DNA from: Baffinella frigidus
Lineage: Eukaryota > Cryptophyceae > Cryptomonadales > Baffinellaceae
Length of the DNA: 26,072 nucleotides
Reading direction: 5' to 3'
Assembly: GCA_026770585.1 (NCBI GenBank)
Contig: MU646389.1
Span: 708,945-735,016 of the forward strand
Shown here: positions 1 to 10,571 of the stretch, piece after piece
Position numbering within the stretch: position 1 is the first letter of the stretch
Layout of the letters: each line of letters begins with the position of its first letter
Notes under the pieces: model-generated
The model's database searches: none
The model's input: the letters and a program-made list of their open reading frames with translations, nothing else
What the model was told of the DNA's origin: nothing
Program-made: the position numbers and the translations under genes

Positions 1-105
1 CCAACCCCCAACCCCTCACCCCTAACCCCTCATCCCTAACCCTTGAACCCTCAACCCCAACCCCCAAACCCAACCCCAACCCCAAACCCTACACCTCAAA
101 CCACA
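1..105 (+). repeat. degenerate telomere-like array (C-rich strand)
   Basis: Irregular units of the CCCTAAC, CCCCAAC and CCCTCA kind fill the left edge. They are too degenerate for an active telomere and the window continues with unique DNA, so this is an interstitial telomeric repeat. Confidence 0.7.
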
Positions 106-172
106 ATGCAGTTTCACCGGAATGCCTCTGAGCACCGTGCGTGTCTGGCTGGACGGTCAGCCCCCCCCGGAT

Positions 173-240
173 AATCTTAGTGATATACGACTCTGGGCAA
201 TCTTAGTGATATACGACTCTTGGTGATATACGACTCTGGG
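173..240. repeat. short tandem repeat, three partial copies
   Basis: The motif TTAGTGATATACGACTCT is repeated at about 25-nt spacing; the third copy is shortened. No function is apparent. Between here and the hairpin at 672 I see only a diverged family B fragment and no gene. Confidence 0.7.
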
Positions 241-439
241 TAGGTGACTTTTTGACACCTCCTAGAAGATTTGCTTCCCCCGATTTGTACAATTCAGCAT
301 GATAGAGGGGAGCGATGTGACAAAAACAGTCTTTGGATGAATCCGTGAATCTGTAGAGAACGATTTTTGGGTGAATGCGGGTGTTCCATTCTCTCCCCTC
401 CGACTGGTGTCTCATCACGACTGTTAGCCAATATAGCTT

Positions 440-512
440 TTGAAGGTAGCGAGCCTGCCCATCGTATGTGTCTAATGCTCTGGTGTTTGGCAAGAAATTG
501 CCAATCTCTCTA
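440..512 (-). repeat. family B repeat, diverged fragment
   Basis: On the minus strand it reads GAGAGATTGGCAATTTCTTG and onward, matching the start of the family B copies at 3272, 5439, 15099 and 17157, but the 3' half is lost. Confidence 0.5.
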
Positions 513-671
513 ATGCTCTGCGGAATTCTGATTGCTGCTCGGCGGTGAGCGAGGCCGCAGAGACTTCGCATCCTCAGACACAGTCTCCCTACCCCCCCTG
601 AGACGTCTCGGTCCAACCACCGGCATTAAAGACTGCTGATCCACAAACTACCCCTAATTCCAGCCTCTAAT

Positions 672-809
672 CCACCAGCCCTCAGAGTTGGAGCAAATCG
701 TCTTTCCGAGTCCCTTGATTTGTACCAGAGGTCGTCGGAATCCGACGTCCTTCAGTACAAAACAAAATGATTGAAAAAGGCGATTTGCTCCAACTCTGAG
801 GGCTGGTGG
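672..809. mobile_element. MITE-like hairpin, family 1 copy a
   Basis: A perfect 29-bp inverted repeat (672-700 and 781-809), beginning CCACCAGCCCTCAGAG, encloses a second, inner inverted segment around GTCGGAATCCGAC. The same ends recur at 19938-20076 and 23111-23260. It has no coding capacity, which fits a non-autonomous DNA element. Confidence 0.75.
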
Positions 810-874
810 ATGGTCAGAGGCTCCTGATTCAAGAGTAGAGCAGGCGAGGCGTTTCTAGAGCCTGGAGTGCAAGT

Positions 875-953
875 ACCACCCTGGAGGCAACCATTTGTAT
901 GGGAGTTGACTGAAGAAAACATCTATTTGCCCTTCAGTTGCCTCCAGGGTGGT
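875..953. repeat. 17-bp perfect inverted repeat overlapping a splice acceptor
   Basis: ACCACCCTGGAGGCAAC at 875-891 is the exact reverse complement of 937-953. The right arm contains the acceptor CAG (945-947) and the first bases of the exon that follows, so the transcript could fold the acceptor into a stem. Confidence 0.7.
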
Positions 954-985
954 TGTGGATATGCGTTTCCCCTCTCATTCACACC
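948..985 (+). CDS. exon (first visible)
   Basis: The acceptor CTCCAG precedes it and the donor GTACGC follows. It reads [12 protein letters not shown], entering in phase 2 and leaving with one base (c) that joins the next exon's ag to make Gln. Its start lies in a 17-bp inverted repeat. It is short, so its support is mainly phase and position. Confidence 0.45.
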
Positions 986-1090
986 GTACGCAACAGGCTG
1001 GGAGATCACAGGCGGCTGAACCACCACGTGAGACACGTGTTTTGAATCAAACGGGTGTGCTGCGCAGCGAGAGACTCTATCTCTCTGTCT

Positions 1091-1141
<51 letters not shown>

Positions 1142-1268
1142 GCTCTCTCTCTCTCTCTCACTCACTCGCGCGCTCTCTCTCTCTCTCTGAATCAAACGGG
1201 TGTGGTGTGCAGAGCCGTACGTGCGCATCTGGAAGGGACAGATGAAGCTCGACGATCACGAGCTCCGG

Positions 1269-1301
<33 letters not shown>

Positions 1302-4300
1302 CTCTCGCTCTCTCTCTCTCGCTCTCTCGCTCTCTCTCTCTCGCTCTCTCGCTCTCTCTCTCTCTCTCGCTCGCTCTCTCGCTCTCGCTCTCTCGCTCTC
1401 TCTCTCTCGCTCTCTCGCTCTCTCTCTCTCGCTCTCTCGCTCTCTCTCTCTCTCTCGCTGGTCTCTCTCTCTCTCGCTCTCTCTCTCTCTCCCCCTGGTC
1501 TCTCTCTCTATCTATCCATCTCCCTGGTCACTCTCTTTATCTCAGACTCCCTCCACTCTGGCGGTGGTAGCGTTTGGCCGGAGGGTAATGGGGTGGGTCG
1601 TTTTTGTCTGTTTTGTTTCTCGTGCACGGTCGTTTGACACATTCGAGCGTTCAAAGACACATTCGAGCGTTGAAAGACACATTCGAGCGTTCAAAGTATT
1701 TTGAACGCTCGAATGTGTCACACGACCGTGAACAAGAAAAACAAACGCAAGATCGAAGATGAGCTGGGCAGGGTACTCTCATTGGGCTCTTAACAACGCA
1801 CGCTAAGAGCCCCCTGTGCGAGCCTCGATCGGACAAGTGACGAGCCTCGGTGGTTGTCTAATGAATCTTTGCACCCTGCCTACAGGATGCATGCGGCGAA
1901 GCTCGGCGAGACTCTCGGCTCGCACACAGTCACGACCTTCCTGGTTCGCCCTCCTTCCGCTTTTGAGTCCTATCAGCTGACCGAGTCCACAGAAAGTCTT
2001 TCTTGAAAATGCCTAGAAATTTCCCCCCTGGGTCAGGAGGCGGAGTTAAGAGCCCAATGAGAGTACGCTAAGACTCCCGCTAAGACGCACGCTAAGACTC
2101 TCATTGGGCTCTTAACTCCGCCTCCTGAGTTGAGAGCCAAATGACAGTTCCAAGATTCCCTTGGAAATGCGCCCCTTCGAGATTGGACGCGAGACTCAAA
2201 GGGCCGCTCTGCAGATTTTTTTCCAGTGGCTGCCTATGGTGGGAGTTGAAAGAACTTACATGACGTCAAGGACTTAACGCCTCCGTTGCAGTGTCTGCCT
2301 ATGGTGGAAGCTCGAAGAACCTAAAAGACCTGAAGAGCTCAGATACGTCCGTTGCACGGCCCGGCGCACTTTTCGCCTGGAAATGCGCCCCCCCCCCCTG
2401 GTCAAGACGCTGGCCCTGGGAGTTTGGACACGAAAGTGAAAGGACGTTCTGTTGCAGGGCACTTTTCACCTGGAAATGCGTCCCCCCCCTGGTCAAATGC
2501 GCCCCCCCCCCCTGGTCAAGACGCTGGCCCTTGGAGCGTTGGACGCGAAACTCAAACGACTTTCTGTTGCAGGGCCCGGCGCACTTTTCGCCGACGGGAC
2601 CAAGATTCTCTTGGAAATGCGCCCCTTCGAGATTGGACGCGAGACTCAAAGGGCCGTTCTGCAGGAAAATCAAGGACTTAACGCCTCCGCCTTTCTGCTG
2701 GATAATTTCCAGTGGCCGCCTATGGTGGGAGTTAAATGAAACTAAATGACGTAAATCCGTTGCAGGGCCTGGCGCACTTTTCGCCGACGGGACCCACCCA
2801 GTTCCTCGACTCTGCCGCGTCGCAGCAGAGGTCTTCTTCTTCTACTCAGTTGCTGTACACTGCAGGCCACGTTACTTTAACTGAGTTGCTTTACACTACA
2901 AACCAAGGAACCCAGTTGCTTTACACTACTGGAACCCAGTTGCTGTACACTGCGTCACCATCGTCATATCTGACGAGGATAAGACGTCGGTTTCCATCCA
3001 GCCCTCTGGCGTGGTGGCTCTTCTCACTCTCTTGAGCGTGGTTCACCTCACTTCTTCTTCTTCTTTATTGCTCTCGATACAGGTCCTAAATGGGGCCCTT
3101 GAGCCTCAAGTTGAGTGATACAAAAGTCTATGAGAAACAGAGGTGTGGCGACACGACGGTGGGATGGAGGGAGTGTTGTCTTGAGGGGGAAAGCTTCGTC
3201 CAGTGATCCCCAACCGGAGTGAACAAAGAATGCTCGGGTCGTTGACCTGTACTTGGCGGTTCCATCCGGAAAATGCTCGAATGAGCGGCCGACACGGGGC
3301 ACAGTAATGGCACAATGCGTAGCATGTGCGACGCTGACGCTGGTTGTTTGGCAATAGATTATCAATCTCTCGACTTTGCGGTTCTTGGCAGCATCATCCT
3401 TACCAAGACGGACTACTTCACCGTCGCGATGCTCTCCGGCACGAACCAATACACCTTCTTCGACTATGGTGCGCTTCTCTCGAGACCCCCCCGACTCTCT
3501 ACTGAACCGGACAAGGTTTCGTATGGTACTTGTCATGCTCTGTTGGGCTACGGGAGGAAGGTGGGCCTACCATTCCAAAATGTCTGACGTCCCTTATACC
3601 TTCACTGAATCGGACAAGGTTTCTTCATTTAAATGAAGCCGTCAAAATCATCCCATGGCTCCCGGCTCCTATAGCCATGTCTCAGTTTATTTAGTACAGG
3701 CATGCCGACCATGGTGATAGATATCATTGCAGCCTCGTGAGACTGCCAGAGTAGACATTTAGGGCACAGGCTTCTGTTCCTGAGTACATCTCTTCTTTCC
3801 CAAGCTTCGCCTGACACGCTTCCTCTCTCCGCTGCTAGTAAGGGCTCACCAGCCTACAGTGAACCGACCTTCGCTACCACTGTAGGCTCACAAGGCTGCA
3901 CCATGTTGATAGATATCATCCACGTGTTCTTCCCAGATCCCCTCCGCCAAACACGTGGAATGCGATGACAACTCAACCCCCAACCCCCAACCTCTAAACC
4001 CTAAACCCTAACCTCCAAACCCTCCCGCAGCCAACATGCGGCTGCACCAAGTGAGATACGTCAATGTTGGGACCAAGTTGCTGCAGTTCGTCGGGATTGC
4101 GTTCACTCTCGGACCACAGTACAAAATCAACGACAGTGCGCCCCCTCTCCCAAAGTTGAGATTATTTTCTTTGCCTGATCCCTGAATCATAAACCCTCAA
4201 CTCTGAACCCTACTATCTCAACCCCAAACCCAAATCCCAAAATTCAAACCCCCAAATTCTAAACCCAAACACTAAAACCCAACCCCAATCCCCAATCCCC

Positions 4301-7300
4301 AAACCCCAAACCCCAAACCCCAAACCCCAAACCCCAAACCCCAAACCCCAAACCCAAGACCTCCGACCCCCGACCCCAAACCCCAAACCCCAAACCCCAA
4401 CCCCTAAACCCAAACCCCCTGACCCCAACCCCAAACCCCAAACCCCAAACCCTAGACCCTAAATCGTAAACCTCAAACCCTGAACCCTAAACCCTAAATC
4501 CTAAACCCTAAACCCTAAACCCCAAACCCTAAACCCTGAATCCTAAACCCTAAGCCCTATGCAGATTCCTTGGTGATCCCGCTCACGTCGGTACGCGTCG
4601 GACGCGGAACCTTCGCCTCTACTGCCAACTGGTTCCGGGGTTTGGCGTTTAGATTTGCAGATTTGGGGTTTAATGTGAGATTTGAGTGAGTTCACAAATG
4701 GTTTGGAGACCATGACGAGATGTGACAGTCGCTTCAGAGGGTTGGTGAAGGGTAGAGGGTTCGGGTTGGTGTGTGGGTCAAGACTCCGAGATCGCAGAGA
4801 GAAGAGAGAAGATGTGTGGGTGAATCGATTCCAAATCAAATCAAACCAAGTCAGCCTCGCGCAAACTTTTGGACCAGAAATGGCCCGGCCCACAAATTCG
4901 GGAGATTCCTGGCTTAGTAGGGCCCATTCCTGGCCAGGAATTCGGGGATGTTGCTGGCCCAGGCTGGCTCCGGGTTGACGTTGGGAGGCGGTCGCAGGAC
5001 ACACGCGTGACTTGATTTAATTTGATTTGGAATCGATCCTTCAGGTCCTTTAGGTTCTTCGAGCCCCCACCATAGGCGGACACCGGAACTGGTTCTGCAG
5101 AAAGGCCATGTTCACCCACACATCTTCTCTGTTCAGGACGCATGCGTGCCACACCGCTGCGAACGACGCGATTTGGGACGACCTGACCCTCCAAGCCGAC
5201 TACGCTGCCGTGACCCCCCCCCCCCTCCTGTGGTTAGGGGTACATGATTCCTGTGGTCAGTGTCGCTGGAGTTGTGTTCTCGACCGTGGTCAGTGTCCCG
5301 GGAGTTGTGTTTCTCGACCGTATGTGTCCCTGGAGTTGTGTTCTCGACCCGGGTGGCGAGGGTGTTTCGTCACTCGGGTATGGAGTAGGGGAACATAGGG
5401 TGCCTTTTTGGAGAGCCCCGGCCACTTCTTGTCCGGAAGAGACATTGGTCATTTATTGCCACACAACGAGCGTCAGAGTTGCACATGCCTTCCGCAGTGT
5501 GCTACATACTGTACCACGTGTCGGCCGCTCTTACGAGCTTTTTTCGGACGGATTCTATCGGCACCTCCTGCAGTCGGGAAGTGGGGGTGTGCACGTTGTC
5601 ACTGATCATTTGAGAGAGGGTGGTGACACTTCCTTCGAGTGGAGAGGTTGAAGTTTGGGGATAGGATGTGATGAAGTCGTGATGCTAATAGCTGGACGTG
5701 AAATGGACTGTCGTGTCCACTTTGTACCAGGGAATCTGGTCACGTCCGGACGTGATGAATAGTGTTCAAACCAAATCAAATTTAAAACCAATCAAACTAC
5801 ACAAACCTGTCTAAAGTTAAACCAACTCAAATTACAGAAAACCATCCAAATTTAAACCAAATCAAATTACACAAACCTGTTCAAATTTAAACCAAATGCA
5901 GGCCCTGGCTCCGGACTGCGCCCCGAACGCGGACATGTGAGTTCCCTCCCCCTTAGTCTTCTTCTTGAATCCCCCAAGCCTGACAATGAGCGATCCAACA
6001 GTCTACCGAAAGCAAAAATGCTTTTTCTGCAGATCCCTTCTACGGAACGGCGTGTCGTTGGCATATGTTGGGAGAAATTAAAACCTAAAGGACCTAAAGG
6101 TACCTCCCGCGTGCGATTTTCGTAGGCTTCTCACACCTGCGATCACGCGCGAGCTTTTTTTGGTCCTGTTTTTGGTCCATCATTTCGGACCGTTTTTTTG
6201 GTCCCCACCATACCGAGGAGGGGCCGTTTCTCACTTTTTTTGGTCCCCACCTGACTGAGAAGGGGTGTTTTCGTGAAGTCGATCTGAATCCTGCGCGCGG
6301 TCGCAGGTGCGAGAACCCCACGAAGATCGAGCATCAGATGGTTTCAAATCGCCCCCCCGAAGCACCTTCCTCAGAAACACCCCCCGAATCCCTCCTCGAG
6401 TGTGGCATCACCGACGCTGGAGAGAGTGTATCGCCGTTGGATCTGATCTATCAGCTCTTGCCATGCCTCTTCAGTGACGCGAGAAACCTAAGAAAATCGA
6501 GCATGAATGGTTTCAAACCGCCCCCCGAAACACCCTCCTCAGAAACACACGCTGGCCACGTATCGCAGCCTGTGGGTCATCTAGGGTTTTTGGTTTAGGT
6601 TTTAGGGGTTTTGGTTTAGGGTTTAGGGTTTAGGGTTTAGGGTTCAGGGTTTAGGGTTCAGGGCATAGGGTTTAGGGTTTAGGGTTTAGGGTTTAGGGTT
6701 TAGGGTTTAGGGGCTAGTTGTCTGACACACATTTTCTGAGGCAGCTTTCACATACTTAGGACAGATTTGCCCAGGCAGCTTTCAAAGACTGGTTGATTCG
6801 AGGCGTGACCCCCCCCCCCCCCTAAAAAAAAGGTGGTGTTTTGGATCCCGCTGGGCGACTCCTTCTTTGACGCGGTTTTGGATGCGTCCTCGGTCCTCGA
6901 TTTCTCCATCTTCGTTGACATGGTACCACGCCAGATTGCAGGAGGGGGTTGAATTTTTTCAACCGTATGTGACAACGGGTGTGAACTTTTGAAGACCTTG
7001 CCTTGAGGAGGAATTGACTTTTGGCGACCCCTTCCAAGAATCTGGCGTAGTATATCTCCGCCCCAAGTCTAGGGATCACCATTTTGGGGAAATTTCCCGC
7101 TCCAAAGTTGATGCATTTGTACCGGAAACTCAGAATGTTAGGTTGAGAATAGTCTGACAGTCAACCCGAGTGGGGCAGAGGTAGAACCTTGGGCGTTGGG
7201 CGAAGCTGCCAAAGTGGTTGTTTCACACCGGTCCTGTTTTCTTGAGAGAGAGAGAGAGAGAGAGAGAGAGTGAGAGAGAGTGAGTGAGTGAGAGAGAGAG

Positions 7301-10300
7301 AGAAAAAGGGGGGGGGGGAGAGAGAGATAGAGGTAGAGATAGAGAGAGATAGATAGAGAGAGAGAGAGAGAGAGAGGTGCCTTCTTGGATTTGCGGCGAG
7401 TTGGTGTGAAACGCGTTTCTTAAGGCTCAAAGACTTTTGTATTACCCAACTCAAGGCTCAAGGGCGTCATTTAGGACCTGTATCGAGAGTAATGAACAAG
7501 AAGAAGAAGAAGAAGCTGAGTGCGAGGCGGGGGTGACCATGGGAAGAGACTTTTATTGAACTTATGACGTCGGACCGTAAACTTAAAGCGTCCAGAGAGG
7601 GCTCGATCTAAGTGCTTCTTAACTAAGGACCATCAAGTTGAGGGTTTGACCATCAAGTGTGAACAGGTTGTCTCTGTCGTGAACAAAGGGACGGACCTCC
7701 AGTGATCACTCCCCCCCCCGAAACCCATTCCTTCAGTGCGATTTCTTTTTTCGCTCAGCCCGCCTCAGCCCAAGACGGGTTGATAGCATAATCATCAAAT
7801 CTCCCTGTCTTTCTCTGTCTCTGTCTCTGTCTTTCTCTTTTTCTCTCTCTGTCTCTCTATCTCTTGATATTTGGGGTTTAGGGGGGTTTAACCAGATTCG
7901 ATGAGTGAGGTGTGAGCCTCAAGCCATGAGGGTTGAAACCGCGTGTTGTAAAACAGGTACTCGACTCGCTTCTTTGGCCAGATGCCTCTCATCGACGGTA
8001 CGCTCTTTGTTGTGGATACCCTTCAGCCGGGTTCTGTTGCGATCCTCTGCACCTGATGTGATCCGAAAGGAAGCATAGCTTGTCTGCTGATAAGTTCCAG
8101 CGCCCGCCTATGGTGGGAGTTAAAAGAACCGAAAGGACATAAAGGTTTCGACCTCCCAAAGTTGTCCGCAGCAGTCAACGCCTTCGCAGCGGTTATCCCA
8201 GGTACGACTTCATAGGCTAACGGCCTAAAAATGGGGTAGTTAGGCATACGGCATTGCCTAGGACCTCCTACCGTAGGCCGAGGGATCCTAGGACCAAAAA
8301 GTCTCGGCTTACGGTAGGAGGTCCTAGGCAATGCCGTAGGCCTAACTACCCCATTTTCAGGCCGTTACCCTATTAGACTCGGTACGGGTCTGGCCCAGGT
8401 GAGAGGGATTGCCTATCATGCAGAGGCAATCAGGCGAGAGCCTCAGGGCAAATCAGGGGAGAGCATCAGGGCAAATATTTCCTTCCCTCCATGGCCTCTG
8501 GGGAGGTGGGGCGCCAACCTGAGCAGTCGAGCGATAGTTCCCTCTAACGAAACGATCAAGACCATACCGTACCATAAAGAGAGGAAGGGCTTTCCAGGCA
8601 TGCAAAGTTGCCGAGCGGGTTGAAAGTGGCCGGCGTTCGGCAGGCGGGGTGCTGTTGCACTGTGAGAAACATGAAGCGAGAGTCTACCTCGAAGAGATCG
8701 TCGACTGTGATATCGTCGTCGGTACCCTCTGCACCCTCTCATCATGCCTTTTCTGCAGAACTTGTTCCAATGTCCGCGTATGGGAGTGAAAAGAACCTCA
8801 AGGACCTAAAGGACCTGAACCCTGACCCCACATAGTACAATCGTAGTCGGGAAACTCCGCGTCTGCGCAAAGGGACTTGCAGCTGGCAGTCCATTGATAC
8901 GAGCCTACCGGCAAAGTAGACACAGGGGAGAAAGTCAGGAGCGGACGCAGCAGGCAACGGAAACGCACAGAAGGCTGCAATCATTGTTGGCGGAGGTTGC
9001 GATAAATTTTGTCAAAAAACCTGCGCGAGCAGAATAGTGAAATAACTGGGCTGGGCTCGTGCAGGCATCGCTGGATTCGAGCAGGAGTGGCCGTGCCTGA
9101 CACATCACTCAGGTAGCGGACCCCCCCCCTCCCACCAGCGATCCCAAGTGGCCCAAATAGTGCCCTGGGTGGTCTTCGATTTACCTTGGATCGGGGACGG
9201 ATCCGACACCGATCCAAGGTAGATCGAAAATGCCCCAGGACACTATTTGAGCCACTTCCAAGGACTAGTGGTCTGACCTAGTGTCTGCAGAGTGCACATG
9301 GCCTCTCTCGGCGCCCCTACTCAGACACAGCCTTGGTGGGGGTGCATACATGGCGGCTGCGTTGGTGTTAATACAGGTCTCTCTCGCTCACTCTCTCTCG
9401 CTCTCGCTCTCGCTCTCTCGCGCGCGCTCTCTCTCTCTCTCTCGCTCTCTCTCTCGCTCTCTCTCTCCGCTCCTGTGGCAGGAATCGTCAACGGCAACCC
9501 AGGACCCCCGAACTGGAACACGAGTTTGGACTCTGACTCAATCGAGTCCGGCTTAATCACGGTGAAAGATTGCCCTTTTCGCTTGCTGGGCTAGAATGCG
9601 TAGCCCGTTTCTTTGATCGCAGATGTTGAAGGAGGCGTCGCAAACGAAGGCACCTTTTTTTAGGTTCTTAAGGTTATTAGAGCTCCCAACATAGGCGGAC
9701 ACCGGAACTTGTCCTGAAGAAAGGCCATGCTTCCTTTCGGGTCACGGAGACTGTTTAAGTGAACCGGGCCGGTTCAACACTTCGCTGCCCGATGAGTAGC
9801 CCTCAAGAGGTGTGTGTGAGGGAAGGCAAACCAAGAACCAACGGGCATTAATATCGCCTTCCCTAATATCACCTTCCCGGTTTGTTCTTGGTTTGTTCTT
9901 GGTTTGCAAACCAAGAACTAACGCGGGTTATCTAGCTCTGCCTCAGTGCGGTTGACGGACTATTCACAAGTTGACAGTCCTGGTCTGCGGTACACGCCCG
10001 TCAACTTTGAAGGGGGGGAACCAAGACCTAACGCGCGTTCGTCTGCCCGGGAAATCGGTCAGGTTGTGTGCATCGGCAACGAGACCTTCTTTAACATGTC
10101 CGAGCGGAACCGAAAGTTCACGATCGAGATCGAAGACGCCATCACGGTCCACTTCATGGAACTCCCGCCTGAGACTCGGTGAGTTTTGACAGAAAAATGG
10201 TGTGGAGGGGTGGGGGTGTGGGGGGGGGGGAGGTCTCTTTGTTTTTTAAAGAGAGCTACACCGCAACATTTTTGGCCTGCAATTTTCCTAGGAAATTCTC

Positions 10301-10533
10301 CTGAACACCAAAAAGCAAAGAGATACGAGCCCGCAGAGTGGGAGAAACTCGCCTTAATTCACCTTGAAAACCATCTTCAACACCAAAAAGCAAAGAGCCA
10401 CCAGCACTTTTCAACCCTCTGTTCCGCCAGATGTTCGGGGAGGGCAACCAGCTCCCTGACCCCTGACCCCTGACCCCTCAACTTTCAACCCTCAACCCTC
10501 AACCCTCAACCCTGACCCCTGACCCCTCAACTT

Positions 10534-10571
<38 letters not shown>

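Noticed and set aside
203-616. 137-residue minus-strand frame
   Set aside because: It spans a diverged family B fragment and a 25-bp tandem repeat, with no codon bias like that of the exons.
949-1637. Open frames rich in Ser-Leu-Arg on the plus strand and Arg-Glu on the minus strand
   Set aside because: Translations of CT/CG arrays; open in several frames because the repeat has no stops. The same applies at 7161-7454, 9281-9594, 13369-13776, 13783-14037, 19165-19422 and 19475-19944.
3048-3536. 162-residue minus-strand frame
   Set aside because: It covers the SINE-like element and the antisense of exon 3392-3468. No conserved protein features, and the other copies of the element are not open.
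4213-4441. Gly-Trp-Val-rich minus-strand frames, also 25698-26047
   Set aside because: Translations of telomere-like CCCCAAA and GGGTTTT repeats.
6822-7082. Minus-strand frame of 86 residues as a gene
   Set aside because: It overlaps the well-supported plus-strand exon 6833-6922; only its upstream part was kept as a weak observation.
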